Assembly: GCF_001311195.1 (NCBI RefSeq)
Contig: NZ_BBAJ01000002.1
Span: 1-64,000, forward strand
Length of the DNA stretch: 64,000 nucleotides
Reading direction: 5' to 3'
Source of the DNA: Lacticaseibacillus camelliae DSM 22697 = JCM 13995
GTDB taxonomy: Bacteria > Bacillota > Bacilli > Lactobacillales > Lactobacillaceae
Shown: positions 20,392-31,409 of the stretch, piece after piece
Layout of the letters: every line of letters starts with the position of its first letter
Numbering within the stretch: the first letter of the stretch is position 1
Notes under the pieces: generated by a model
What the model was told of the DNA's origin: nothing
Databases searched by the model: none
The model's input: only the letters and a program-made list of their open reading frames with translations
Program-made: the position numbers and the translations under genes

Positions 20392-23300
20392 TTGGCGCTA
20401 TCAAAAGCAGAAATGTTTCAAAAGCTGATCGAGCAGGCAAGCCTGCCTGACCCAATCAAGCAAGATCCGGCCTTGGCCGGGGCGACGGTCGAAGCCGTCA
20501 CTATTCACAGCCGCTCCAAGCGTTACGAATTTGTTCTGGGGACGCTGCGGTCTTGCCGTATGCTGTTTTCCTTCAGCTGGAATCGCATATTAAGTCCGCC
20601 TTCAAGGGCATCGCCGAAGCCAGCATCAGCGTGTCGCCGGCGACGGTCGACCTTGCTGCCAAGCATTTGTCCGCATACTGGTCCTACGTGGTCGCCAACG
20701 CCGGGATCGAGTCGGCCATTGTGGCAGAAACATGCATGAATCAGACGCCGCGGTTTGAGGACGGTAAGGTCACCCTGACAGCCGTAAACGAGCCCGTGCG
20801 CCAGTTTTTGATTCAACAGGGGCTGGGCAAACTGGTCGAAACTTACGCCCAGGTGGGACTGCCTGGCGTCAGCGTCGAGGCCACGGTCGACGCCACTGAA
20901 TCCGAGGCCAACCTGGCCGCGTTTAAGGCGCAGAAAGCCGAGGAAGCGGCCGCCATGGCCAAAAGGGCGCAAGCAGTGGTTGCCCAGCGCGAGCAAAACC
21001 CGGCCCCCAGTGGCCCAGTGCAGATCGGCCGCGGCTTAAAGAGTAGCGAGACCCCGACCCAGATGGTGGCAATCACCCAAGAGGAAAACGCCGTTCTGAT
21101 CGAAGGCTACGTGTTTGACGTCGAGGTGCGCCAGTTGCGCTCCAAGCGGTCGCTTTTGATTGCCAAGGTCACAGACTACACGTCCAGCTTTATCGTGAAA
21201 AAAAATTCAGCAACGGCGCCGACGACGAGGCCGCCTTTGGTCAAATCAAGGAAGGCATGTGGCTGAGGATCCGCGGCAGCGTGCAGGAGGATTCGTATTC
21301 TCGGGAGCTGACCGTGATGGCACGCGACATGGTGGAAGTGCCCCACGCTCAGCCCCAGGACACGGCCGAGGGGGAAAAGCGCGTCGAGCTGCACCTGCAC
21401 ACGAATATGAGTCAGATGGACGCGCTGCCGAGCATCACTGCCTATGTCAACCGAGCCAAGGCCTGGGGTCAAACCGCCATCGCGGTGACCGATCATGCCG
21501 GCTTGCAAGCTTATCCTGAGGCCCACACGGTGGCCACTCAAGCCAAGATCAAGATGCTGTACGGCGTGGAGATCAACCTCGTCGATGACGGGGCCCCGGT
21601 CGCTTACAACGCGGACGAACCGCGGACTTTGGCCGATGCGACTTACGTGGTGTTCGACATTGAAACGACCGGTCTATCGGCGGTCTACGACAAAGTGATC
21701 GAAGTGGCGGCGGTCAAGATGAAGGATGGTAAGGTGATCGACTCGTTTGAGGAGCTGATCGACCCGGGGTTCGCGCTGTCCGAATTTACGATCAACTTGA
21801 CCCACATTACTGACGACATGGTGCGCGGCTCCAAGACCGAAGCTGAGGTCTTGAGACTGTTCCGGCAATTTTGCACGGGTAGCATTATGAGCGGACACAA
21901 TGTGACGTTTGACGTCGGCTTTGAACAAAGGGTACGAGCGCTTGGGCGAAGAACCGATTCAAAACCCCGTGATCGACACCTTGGAGCTGTCCCGCATGCT
22001 GCACCCGGAGCGCAAGAACCACAAACTTGACACGCTCACCAAGGCCTATAAGATTCCTCTGAATCATCACCACCGGGCCAACGCCGACGCGGAGGCAACG
22101 GGGTACTTGCTGTTCGCGCTGGAAAAAGAGGCGCTGAAAAAGTACGACATTGAGCAGTTGAACCAGCTGAATTCGCGCATCGGCGAGGACGAAGCCTACA
22201 AGCAAAGCCGCCCGACGCACGCCATCGTGTTCGCTAAAACGCAGGCGGGGCTCAAGAATTTGTTCAAGCTGGTCAGCCAGTCTAACATCGATTATTACTA
22301 CCGGCTGCCGCGCGTCCCGCGGTCCGTACTGCAAAAGTTTCGCGAGGGGCTGTTAGTGGGTTCGGCCTGCGCGTCTGGTGAGGTGTTCGTCGCCGCGATG
22401 CAAAAAGGGGCCGCTGAAGCCGCCAAGCGGGCGAAGTTCTACGATTATCTCGAAGTCCAGCCGCTGGCTAACTACCAGCCGCTGATCGACGGTGGGCTGG
22501 TGCAGGGGCAGGCCCACCTGCAGGAAATCTTGAAGACCATTATCAAGATCGGGCAGGACCAGAACAAATTGGTGGTCGCGACCGGTGACGCCCACTACTT
22601 GGACAAAAACGATGCGATTTACCGCAAGATTCTGATTCACAGTCAGGGCGGTGCCAACCCGCTCAATCGGCATGAGTTGCCTGACGTGCACTTCCGTTCC
22701 ACCCAGGAGATGCTGGATGCATTCGCCTGGCTGAAGGATGATGCGCTGGCGCATCAGCTTGTCGTTGAGAACACGCACAAGGTGGCGGACATGATCGACG
22801 GCGACATCACACCGGTCAAAAAGCGTCTCTACACGCCAAACATTCCCGGTGTTGAAGACCACCTGCGCACCGACGTCATGAGCACCGCGCACAAGCTATA
22901 CGGCGATCCGCTGCCTGAAATCGTGCAGGCGCGTTTGGACAAGGAACTTAAAAGTATTATTGGGAACGGGTTCTCGGTGATTTACAACATCGCCCAGCAG
23001 CTCGTGCTCAAGTCGAACAAGGACGGATACTTGGTCGGGTCCCGGGGGTCGGTTGGCTCGAGTCTCGCGGCCACGATGTCTGGCATCACAGAAATTAATC
23101 CGCTGCCGCCGCATTACCGCTGTCCCCAGTGCCAGTACTCCGAATTCTTCACCAAGGGCGAGTATGGCTCCGGTTTTGACCTGCCAGACAAGGCCTGTCC
23201 GAAGTGCGGCGCCAACATGGTCAAGGATGGCCAGGATATCCCGTTTGAAACCTTCCTGGGGTTCAAGGGGGATAAGGTGCCAGATATTGATTTGAACTTC

Positions 23301-24719
23301 TCCGGGGACTACCAGCCCATCGCGCATAACTACATCAAGGTGCGGTTTGGGGAGAACCACGCTTTCCGGGCGGGGACCATCGGCACCGTGGCGGACAAAA
23401 CCGCATACGGCTATGTCAAAGCCTACGAGCGCGACACAGGCCAGATGCTGCGCGGAGCGGAAATTGACCGGTTGGCCAAAGGCGCGACTGGTGTCAAACG
23501 GACCACCGGCCAGCACCCGGCGGGGATCTTGATTGTGCCGGAAGACATGGATATCTACGATTTCTCGCCGATCCAGTATCCCGCCGACGATCAAAGCGCC
23601 GCCTGGAAGACGACCCATTTTGATTTTCACTCGATTCATGACAACATCCTCAAAATGGATGTGCTGGGACATGATGACCCGACCATGATCCGCATGCTGC
23701 AGGACCTTTCCGGGGTCGACCCGAAGAGTATTCCAATGGACGACCCCGGCGTCATGTCGCTGTTTTCGAGCCCGGATATTTTAGGGGTGACGCCTGAGCA
23801 AATCAATTCGAAAACCGGGACGCTGGGCGTGCCGGAGTTTGGGACCCGCTTCGTGCGGGGGATGCTGGAAGAGACGCACCCGAAGAAGTTCTCCGAGCTG
23901 CTGCAGATTTCTGGTCTGTCCCACGGCACCGACGTGTGGTTAGGCAACGCCGAAGAGCTGATTCAAAACGGCACCGTGACCATCAAAGAAGTCATCGGCT
24001 GTCGTGACAACATCATGATGGACCTCATCCACTGGGGGATGGACGACTCCATGGCGTTCAACATCATGGAACATGTTCGTAAGGGTCGCGGCATTCCTGA
24101 TGAGTGGCAGCAGGCCATGCGGGATAACCCCAATGTGCCAGACTGGTACATCGATTCATGCCTGAAGATCAAGTACATGTTTCCCAAGGCGCACGCGGCT
24201 GCGTACGACCTTATGGGCCTGCGTATCGCCTGGTTCAAGGTCTACTACCCGCTGGTGTACTACGCTTCTTACTTCTCTGTGCGCGCTGAGGACTTCGACC
24301 TGGTGGCCATGAGCCACGGTAAGGAGTCGTTGAAGGCGGCAATCAAGGCCATCACTGATCAGGGCAACGACGCGTCGGCCAAGGACAAAACTTTGCTGAC
24401 AGTGTTGGAGCTGGCCAATGAATGCCTTGAGCGCGGCTTCACCATTAAGATGGTCGACATCAACCACTCTGATGCGCATGATTTTCTGATTTTGGATGAC
24501 CACACGCTGCTGGCGCCGTTTCGGGCGGTGCCTGGCCTCGGAGATAACGTGGCCAAGCAGATCGTGGCGGCGCGCGAGGAAAAGCCGTTTCTTTCCAAGG
24601 AAGACTTGGCTAACCGCGGCAAGGTCTCCAAGACGCTGATCGATTACATGACTGAAAATCATGTGCTCGACACGCTGCCTGATGAAAATCAACTTTCGCT
24701 GTTTGATTCGATGTTCTAG
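20392..24719 (+). CDS. polC: DNA polymerase III PolC, Gram-positive replicase (three frameshifts)
   Basis: Reconstructed length is about 1,440 residues, normal for PolC. Order: N-terminal and OB domains, a PHP domain starting [17 protein letters not shown], a DEDD proofreading exonuclease inserted in it ([11 protein letters not shown]), the rest of PHP, a zinc knuckle (CPQC and CPKC pairs), and the polymerase palm ([12 protein letters not shown]). The frame breaks near 20542-20547 (one base lost), at A8 21198-21205 (two extra A after IVKK), and near 21919-21924 (net one extra or two missing before NKGYERLG). TTG 20392 has AAGGGAG at the proper distance. An essential gene, so the breaks must be artefacts. 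Confidence 0.95.
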
Positions 24720-24745
24720 CGGCGTAAGGCCGGCGCGATTTGGTG

Positions 24746-24774
24746 TTGCATTGGAAAGGGTTTTATGCTAGATT
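24746..24774 (+). promoter_or_regulatory. rimP-nusA operon promoter
   Basis: TTGCAT (24746-24751), a 17-base spacer and TAGATT (24769-24774), with an extended TG directly before the -10. It is the obvious start for the rimP-nusA-ylxR-ylxQ-infB-rbfA transcript. Confidence 0.8.
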
Positions 24775-24801
24775 ATCCATAGTAGTTAAATCCTTTGAGG
24801 A

Positions 24802-24832
24802 GGAGTGAGCAGAGATGCTCACTCCTTTTCTT
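24802..24832 (+). terminator. Terminator-like hairpin in the rimP leader
   Basis: GGAGTGAGCA and TGCTCACTCC form a perfect 10-base-pair stem with a GAGA loop, and TTTTCTT follows. It lies about 20 bases after the expected transcription start and 64 bases before rimP, with no gene between, so it is placed to attenuate the operon rather than to end an upstream gene. NusA autoregulation through such a site is a plausible inference. Confidence 0.7.
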
Positions 24833-24895
24833 AGGAGAGGTAACGGCTGCCGGAAACCAGACAGCCAGGACAACAACCTAAAAGGGGGGAAAGAC

Positions 24896-25371
24896 TTGAG
24901 CACGGTTGTCGAGACAGTGAAACAAATCGTTGATCCAATCCTTGAAGCCAACCATTTCGACCTGAGCAACATCGAGTTTGTGAAGGAGGGCGGCAGCTGG
25001 TATTTGCGGGTCTACATCGATAAGCCAGGTGGCATCACGCTCAACGAGTGTGTGATGGTCTCAGAGGCCTTGTCCGAGAAATTGGACGCCATGGACCCTG
25101 ATCCCATCCCGCAGGCCTACTTCTTGGAAGTTTCCTCGCCAGGTGCCGAGCGGCCGCTGAAGACCGACCAAGACTTTAATAACGCGGTCGGGGAATACAT
25201 TCATATTTCCTTGTTCCAAAAGCTCAATGGTAAAAAAAAGTGTTCGAAGGGACCCTTAAGGCCCTTGACGAGGATACTTTGACTCTGGAGCTGAAAGACA
25301 AGGCACGCAGGTTTGATCAGGCATTTGATCGCAAGACGATCGCAAACGCCCGTCTGGCCATCGAATTTTAA
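24896..25371 (+). CDS. rimP: Ribosome maturation factor RimP (frameshifted)
   Basis: Reconstructed length is 157 residues. RimP assists 30S assembly. It shows [37 protein letters not shown] and [15 protein letters not shown], the two-domain alpha-beta plus Sm-like fold of the family. The A8 run at 25232-25239 has two bases too many; with A6 the protein continues [20 protein letters not shown] to its natural end. TTG 24896 is the start because AAAGGGGGGA lies just upstream; the longer frame from 24815 would run through the leader hairpin. It is first in the nusA operon. Confidence 0.92.
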
Positions 25372-25403
25372 GCGGCAATCCCGCTGGCAAAGGAAGGAAC
25401 AAC

Positions 25404-26616
25404 ATGTCAAAGGAAATGATTGAAGCCCTTGACGCCCTCGAGACCGAAAAAGGCGTCAAAAAAAGAAGTTGTGATTGAGGCGCTTGAAGACGCGCTGGCC
25501 TCGGCGTACAAGCGTAATTACGATCAGGCACAAAACGTCGACGTCGAGTTCGACAAGGACCAAGGCGACATCCACGTGTACGCGGTCAAGGAAGTCACCG
25601 AAGAGGTGTTCGATTCCCGGCTTGAAGTCAGTCTGAAGGACGCGTTGGCCATCAACAAGGCCTACGAGGTCGGCGACAAGATCAAATTTGAGGTCACCCC
25701 GAAAGACTTTGGGCGCATTGCGGCGCAAACGGCCAAGCAGGTCATCATGCAGCGAGTGCGGGAAGCGGAACGCGGCATCATTTACGATGAGTACTCCCAG
25801 TACGAAAACGAGATCATGACGGGTGAAGTTGAACGCCGCGACAACAAGTTCATTTACGTGAACTTAGGCAAGATTGAAGCGGTCCTTGGCCGCGGCGATC
25901 AAATGCCAAACGAGCAGTACGAACCTCACGACCGCATTAAGGTTTTCGTGTCCAAGGTCGAAAACTCCAGCAAGGGCCCACAGGTCTTTGTTTCCCGGAC
26001 CAACCCGGGTCTGGTCAAGCGCTTGTTTGAGCAGGAGGTGCCGGAGATTTTTGACGGGACCGTTGAAATCGCGGGCATTGCCCGTGAAGCTGGTGACCGC
26101 ACGAAAATCGCGGTGCGTTCGACTAATCCGTCTGTCGATCCGGTCGGCACCACGGTTGGCCCACGGGGCGCCCGGGTGCAAGCGGTCGTCAATGAGCTCT
26201 CGGGCGAGAACATGGACGTCGTGCAGTACGAGGAAGACCCGGTGGATTACATCGCCAATGCCTTGAACCCGGCGCAGGTCATCGCCGTTCAGTTCAACGA
26301 CGAAGACAACGACCGGTCTTGCACAGTGATCGTGCCAGATTACCAGCTGTCGTTGGCGATCGGCAAGAAGGGCCAAAACGCCCGGCTTGCAGCTAAGTTG
26401 ACCGGCTACAAGATCGATATCAAGGCGGAATCGGACGTCGAATTCGTCGATGATGATGAGCTCGAGGAAAACGACGAGCAAGTCGAAGAGGCCCAAGCTG
26501 ACCAGTCCGAAGTCGCACCTGACACAGCCCCAGCATCAGACGCGCCGTCTGATGAAGCAACAGCGGCTGATGCCACAGGCGATGAGGCTGAGCCGGACTC
26601 GGCCGAGGCTAAGTAG
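25404..26616 (+). CDS. nusA: Transcription termination/antitermination factor NusA (frameshifted)
   Basis: Reconstructed length is 403 residues. The N-terminal RNA-polymerase-binding domain is followed by S1 (EIMTGEVERRDNKFIYVNLG) and two KH domains with VGPRGARVQAVVNEL and the GxxG loop IGKKGQNARLAAKLTG. NusA modulates pausing and termination. An acidic, Ala- and Asp-rich tail of about 60 residues ends the protein; the C-terminal repeats of E. coli NusA are absent, as usual in Firmicutes. One extra A in A7 at 25458-25464 breaks the frame at residue 19 (EKGVKKEVVIEAL). ATG 25404 has AAGGAAGGA upstream. Confidence 0.94.
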
Positions 26617-26625
26617 GAGGCAGCC

Positions 26626-26925
26626 ATGAAAAAGCGCAAGATCCCGATGCGCAAAGACTTGCTGTCGGGAGAGATGTTTCCGAAGAAATCCTTGGTGCGG
26701 ATCGTGCGGCAGGCGGATCAAACCGTCGCCATCGATCCCACCGGTAAGGCTCAGGGCCGCGGCGCTTATGTCGCACTTGACCCAGAAGCCGTGAAGCAGG
26801 CTCAAAGTAAACACATCATTGAGAAGGCGTTTGACGTCGCGGTCGATGACAGTTTTTACTCTGAGCTTTACGCCTACGTCGACCATCAGAAGGCTCGCCA
26901 AGAGCTGTTCGGCGACCAGGCATGA
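26626..26925 (+). CDS. ylxR: YlxR (DUF448) family protein
   Basis: A 99-residue basic protein with the DUF448 signature: MRKDLLSGEMFPKKSLVRIV followed by DPTGKAQGRGAYVALD. It is always found between nusA and infB in Firmicutes. The fold is RNA-binding-like, and a role as a nucleoid- or RNA-polymerase-associated regulator has been proposed for relatives. The ATG at 26626 follows GGAGG by 6 bases, 9 bases after nusA. Its stop overlaps the next start by ATGA. It is intact. Confidence 0.93.
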   Translation: MKKRKIPMRKDLLSGEMFPKKSLVRIVRQADQTVAIDPTGKAQGRGAYVALDPEAVKQAQSKHIIEKAFDVAVDDSFYSELYAYVDHQKARQELFGDQA

Positions 26926-27222
26926 ATAAGCAGCAAGCGCTAAACTTGCTGGGGCTGGCGCAGCGAGCCAACCGGCTGACGGCCGGTGAGGGCTTCGTGC
27001 TTGCGGCGATTCGCGATCAGAGTGCCAAGTTGGTGCTGGTCGCCTCCGACGCCTCAGCGAATACCAGAAAAAAAGTTTTCCGATAAAGGCAGCTTCTACC
27101 AGGTCCCAGTCAATTTATCATTGACGAGCCTGGAGCTGAGTTCTGCGATCGGCCGCAAACGGTCCGTCATCGCGGTGCAAGATCGCGGCTTTGCAACGAA
27201 GCTGGTCAAGCTGCTCACCTAA
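26922..27222 (+). CDS. ylxQ: L7Ae-family RNA-binding protein YlxQ (frameshifted)
   Basis: Reconstructed length is 99 residues. It matches YlxQ, a small L7Ae/L30e/S12e/Gadd45 fold protein that binds kink-turn [39 protein letters not shown], and [20 protein letters not shown]. The A7 run at 27068-27074 has one A too many; with A6 the protein reads [16 protein letters not shown]. The ATG overlaps the ylxR stop (ATGA), so translation is coupled. It lies immediately before infB. Confidence 0.9.
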
Positions 27223-27245
27223 AAAAAGACAGGGAGCGTGAAGAA

Positions 27246-30147
27246 ATGGGCAAACAACGAGTTTATGAATTTGCCAAAACTCTCGGCGTCCCGAGCAAAA
27301 CCGTGATCGACGCGGCAAAAGCTCAGGGCATCGAGCTCAAGAATCATATGTCAACGTTGGACGAAAAGCAGGAGGCTGCTTTGACGTCTGCGTTGCACGC
27401 AAAGCCGGCGAACGCTGCACCTAAAGCAGCGGCCAAAGCAGTTGCAAAACCGGCAGCCAAGGCGGTCGCAAAGACTGAGGCCAAGGCAGAAGCCAAACCA
27501 GCCGACAAACCAGCCGCTAAAGCTGAAGGCAAGCCTGCCGCAAAAGCAGAAGCTAAGGCTGAAACAAAGTCCGAAGCTAAACCTGAGCAAAAGCGTCTGC
27601 CAGTGCAAAGCCGGCAGAAGGCAAGAAGGTCCCAGGGACACACCACATGCCGCAAAAAAACGGCTGATGGGAAGACCCTGATTTCGAAGTCTGCCATCCG
27701 CCGGCCGCACAATACTCAGGCCAACGCGCGCGGTGGCCGGTTCAACCACACCGACAACCGCAATGGCCAAGGCCAAAACGGCGGTCAGCAGAATGCCGGT
27801 AACCGCAGTGGCAACCGGTCCACGGATAACCGCAACGGCAATCGGCAAAATGATAACCGGGGCGGCTACAACAACCGTGCGACCGACAACCGTAATGGCA
27901 ATCGGCGCAACGACAACCGCCGCGGCGGCGATCGCTACCTGAACCAAACCAACGTCAGCCCAATGCCACGGGCCGGTCGGCGGACCCAAGCCAATGGGAA
28001 CCCACGGCCAGTTGCCGGCAATGACGAAAAGTTCATTAAGCAGCTGGAAGAAAAGCGTCAGCAGGAGAAGGCCAAGGCAGCGGCCAAGCGTGAAACCGAA
28101 AAGGCGCTTGAAAAAGCTGCCGAAGAAAAACCGATCGCAGCCGCGTACACTGCACCGGTGCCGCCTGCAGCGGAGAAGCCAGCGAAGCCGAATGACAACC
28201 GGCGGACCGCGGATCACTCGAGCAATAACAATGAGAGCCGTGGCCGCAGCAGTCGTGGTGGTTACAACAATCGTGGCGGCTACAACAACCGTGGTGGCTA
28301 CGGCAATTCGAATCGCCGCAACAAGAAGAACAAACGCAGACAGCAGACGCAACCGAAGAAAGAAATGCCACAGCGCAAGGAGCGGCCATTGCCAGAAAAA
28401 CTCATCTACACTGTCGGAATGAACGCGCAGGATCTGGGCAAGATCTTGCACCGCGAGCCTGCCGAGATCATCAAGAAGCTCTTCATGCTTGGCGTCATGG
28501 TCAACCAGAACCAGAGCTTGGATAAGGATACGATCGAACTGGTCGCAACCGATTACGGCATCGACGCCGAGCAGAAGGTCGAAGAAGACATCACCGACTT
28601 GGACAAGATGTACAACGCCGAAGTCAAGAATAAGGACACTCAGACACCGCGGCCCCCAGTGGTCACGATCATGGGTCACGTTGACCACGGGAAAACCACC
28701 CTGCTCGATCGTCTGCGTCACACGCATGTGACCGAAGGCGAAGCCGGTGGGATCACGCAGCACATTGGCGCTTACCAGGTCAAGCTCAAGGACCGGCTGA
28801 TCACGTTCCTAGATACGCCAGGGCACGCGGCGTTCACGAACATGCGGGCGCGTGGTGCCGACATCACCGATATCATCGTGCTGGTGGTTGCCGCCGATGA
28901 TGGGGTCATGCCTCAGACAATCGAAGCCATCAACCATGCCAAGCCGCGAACGCGCCAATGATCGTTGCCATTAACAAGATCGATAAGCCGGGTGCAAATC
29001 CGCAAAAAGTTACTGAAGAGCTGATGAAGTACGACCTTGTGCCTGAGGATTATGGTGGTGACACCATCTTCGTCAACATTTCGGCGAAATTTGGGAAGAA
29101 CATCGACGAACTGCTGGAAATGATCCTGCTTGAGGCGGACGTCCTTGAGCTCAAGGCCAACCCTGACCAGAAGGCCATTGGGACGGTCATTGAGGCCCGG
29201 CTGGACAAGGGCCGCGGCCCAGTGGCCACGGTGCTGGTTCAGGAAGGCACACTGCACGTCGGTGACCCAATCGTTGTCGGGCACACCTTTGGTCGCGTGC
29301 GGACCATGACCAACGATCATGGTCGCCACGTCAAGGATGCCGTTCCTGCAATGCCAGTCGAGATCACCGGTTTGAATGATGTGCCGCAGTCGGCGGACAA
29401 GTTTGTCGTCTTTGACGATGAAAAGACCGCTCGTGCGGCCGGTGAAAAACGGGCTCAGCAGGCGCAGGAAGAAGATCGTCAGCAGACCCACCACGTCACG
29501 CTCGACAACCTGTTTGAAACCATGAAGGAAGGTCAACTCAAGGAAGTTGACATTATCATCAAGGCGGATGTCCAGGGTTCCGTTGAGGCGCTGGCCAATA
29601 GTCTGAAGAAGATCGACGTCAAGGGCGTGCGGGTGAACATCATTCACCAGCCGTCGGCGCGATCAACGAAAGCGACGTCACGTTGGCCTCGGCTTCAAAT
29701 GCGGTCATCATTGGGTTTAACGTGCGGCCAACGCCGCAGGCCAAGGCCCAGGCCGACTCCGAAGACGTGGATATCCGGTTGCACCGGGTCATCTACAAGG
29801 CCATCGAGGAAGTTGAATCCGCGATGAAGGGGATGCTGGAGCCAACTTACGAAGAGAAGGTCACCGGCAATATCACCGTGCGTGAGACCATTCCGGTTTC
29901 CAAGATTGGGACGGTCGTCGGCGGATACGTCGACAGTGGCTTCATTCGCCGTGATTCCAAGGTCCGTTTGATCCGAGACGGCATCGTGAAGTATGAAGGC
30001 GAGCTGGGCTCTTTGCGGCGGTTTAAGGATGATGTGAAGGAAGTCCGGCAGGGCTTCGAACTCGGGCTGACCATCGATGGTTACAACGACATCAAGGTCG
30101 ATGATCAAATCGAGGCGTACACGATGGAAGAGGTTCCCGTCAAGTAA
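27246..30147 (+). CDS. infB: Translation initiation factor IF-2 (four indels)
   Basis: Reconstructed length is 967 residues. Order: N-terminal IF2N module ([20 protein letters not shown]), a long Lys/Ala linker, an Asn/Arg/Gly-rich low-complexity tract, a second IF2N module ([18 protein letters not shown]), then the GTPase domain with [12 protein letters not shown] and DTPGHAAF, and domains II-IV. IF-2 brings fMet-tRNA to the 30S subunit. Indels: one A missing near 27589-27592 and one extra in A7 27654-27660 (these cancel, leaving about 23 residues in the wrong frame), one G missing at 28941-28945 ([10 protein letters not shown]) and one at 29649-29652 ([11 protein letters not shown]). Confidence 0.94.
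27740..28320 (+). repeat. Asn/Arg/Gly-coding low-complexity repeats inside infB
   Basis: Two tracts repeat short codon blocks. The first (about 27740-27930) encodes [16 protein letters not shown] variants; the second (28250-28310) repeats GGYNNR three times. They lie in the flexible linker of IF-2 and are in frame, so they are coding repeats and not a CRISPR or satellite array. Confidence 0.85.
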
Positions 30148-30172
30148 CCTCAGGCCATCCGAAGAGGCTCAC

Positions 30173-30526
30173 ATGAAACATCGCATAGGCCGCGTCGAGA
30201 CTCAGATCCAACGCGAAATTGACGACATTTTGTTAAAAGATGTCAACGATCCGCGGGTTCGGCCAGTCACGATTACCGGCGTGAAGTTGACTGGCGACCT
30301 CCAAGAGGCGACCGTCTACTTCAGCATTTTGGCTGACGATCCCAAGGCGCTGGCAGAGGCGCAGACCGGCCTGGATAAGGCCAAGGGCCTGATCCGCAGC
30401 GAAGTGGGACAGCGCATCAAGCTGTTCAAGGTGCCAACCTTGACGTTCAAGCAAGATACGTCTGTTCAGTACGGTGCGCACATCGACCAGTTGCTTAATG
30501 AAGTGAAACACGAAGGCCTAGAATAA
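30173..30526 (+). CDS. rbfA: Ribosome-binding factor A
   Basis: A 117-residue intact single KH-like protein that helps mature the 16S rRNA 5' end and cold adaptation. It has the N-terminal MKHRIGRVETQIQREIDDIL, the DPRVRPVTITGVKLTGDLQ strand region and the C-terminal PTLTFKQDTSVQYGAHIDQL, all family signatures. ATG 30173 has GAAGAGG upstream and lies 25 bases after infB. It is the last gene of the nusA-infB operon, closed by a strong terminator. Confidence 0.96.
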   Translation: MKHRIGRVETQIQREIDDILLKDVNDPRVRPVTITGVKLTGDLQEATVYFSILADDPKALAEAQTGLDKAKGLIRSEVGQRIKLFKVPTLTFKQDTSVQYGAHIDQLLNEVKHEGLE

Positions 30527-30535
30527 ATGGCCATG

Positions 30536-30565
30536 CGGCTCTCCAGCGATGGAGGGCCGTTTTTT
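30536..30565 (+). terminator. Intrinsic terminator after rbfA
   Basis: CGGCTCTCCA and TGGAGGGCCG pair around GCGA with one internal wobble, followed by six T residues. Confidence 0.93.
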
Positions 30566-30649
30566 AGTTGGATCTGGCGCGGACTGCGCCAGGCGGATGC
30601 ATCGGTGCCAGAGGAAATGTATAATAGAAAAAAATAAGGCGGTGGCGAC

Positions 30650-31408
30650 TTGAGTCTGATCGAGAAATTATACTTACCCTTTTTTGAAGCGAGTGACTGG
30701 CACCAGGCAGTGATGACAACGCAGGGCTGGACGACCATTTTGACCCTGGCTTTGCTCGAGTGCCTCCTGTCAGTGGATAATGCGGTGGTGCTCGCTGCCC
30801 AAACCAAGTCCCTACCCGACAAAAAAAAGATCAGCATCACGCGCTGATCTACGGCATGTGGGGGGGCGTACCTGTTCCGGTTCATCGCCATCGGGCTAGG
30901 GACGTACCTCATGAACTTTTGGGGCATTAAAGCCTTAGGCGCGGCCTACCTCGTCTGGATGTCGCTGCATTTCTTTTACGAGCAGCGTCACCCCAAGGAT
31001 GGGCCCAAACCGCAAACCGTCGCCAAGCCTAAACAAACCCATTTCTGGCGCACCGTGGCCTCAATTGAAGCGCTCGACATCGTGTTTTCCGTTGATTCGA
31101 TCCTGGCGGCGCTCGCGGTTGATAATAACCCTGTGATCGTGCTGATTGGCGGCTGTCTCGGCATTCTGGCGATGCGCTTTGTCGCCCAGGTCATTACTGA
31201 TTTCATCACGAAGGTCCCAGAGCTGGAGGTCATGGCCTACGCCTTGATCTTCATCATTGCGGTCAAGCTGGCGCTCAGCCTGCCGCAGATTGGCATTGAG
31301 GTGCCGAACTGGGCCTTCTCGGTGATTGTGGCGCTGGCTTTCCTGATCACGTGGCTGATCCACCAGCGGCGTGCCACCCGCAACCAACAGCAGAAGCGAG
31401 GAATTTGA
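30650..31408 (+). CDS. TerC-family integral membrane protein (two indels)
   Basis: Reconstructed length is 251 residues with about seven membrane helices. The TerC signatures are LLECLLSVDNAVVLAA in the first half and SIEALDIVFSVDSILAAL in the second, each holding the acidic residue pair thought to bind metal. Family members load or export manganese, including to exoenzymes. A8 at 30821-30828 (two extra A) and G7 at 30860-30866 (one extra G) together restore the frame, but a TGA lies between them; corrected, the region reads PDKKDQHHALIYGMWGAYLF. Start TTG 30650 follows AAGGCGG. A TATAAT at 30620-30625 may be its promoter. Confidence 0.88.
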
Positions 31409-31409
31409 C

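Noticed and set aside
27740-28330. Direct repeats resembling a CRISPR array
   Set aside because: Units are short, unequal, without spacers, and in frame with IF-2. No cas genes are present.
27351-28763. A 470-codon open frame on the minus strand opposite infB
   Set aside because: It mirrors the repetitive Asn/Arg/Gly and Lys/Ala codons of infB, has no ribosome-binding site and gives a low-complexity Val/Ala-rich product. High GC content makes such antisense frames common here.
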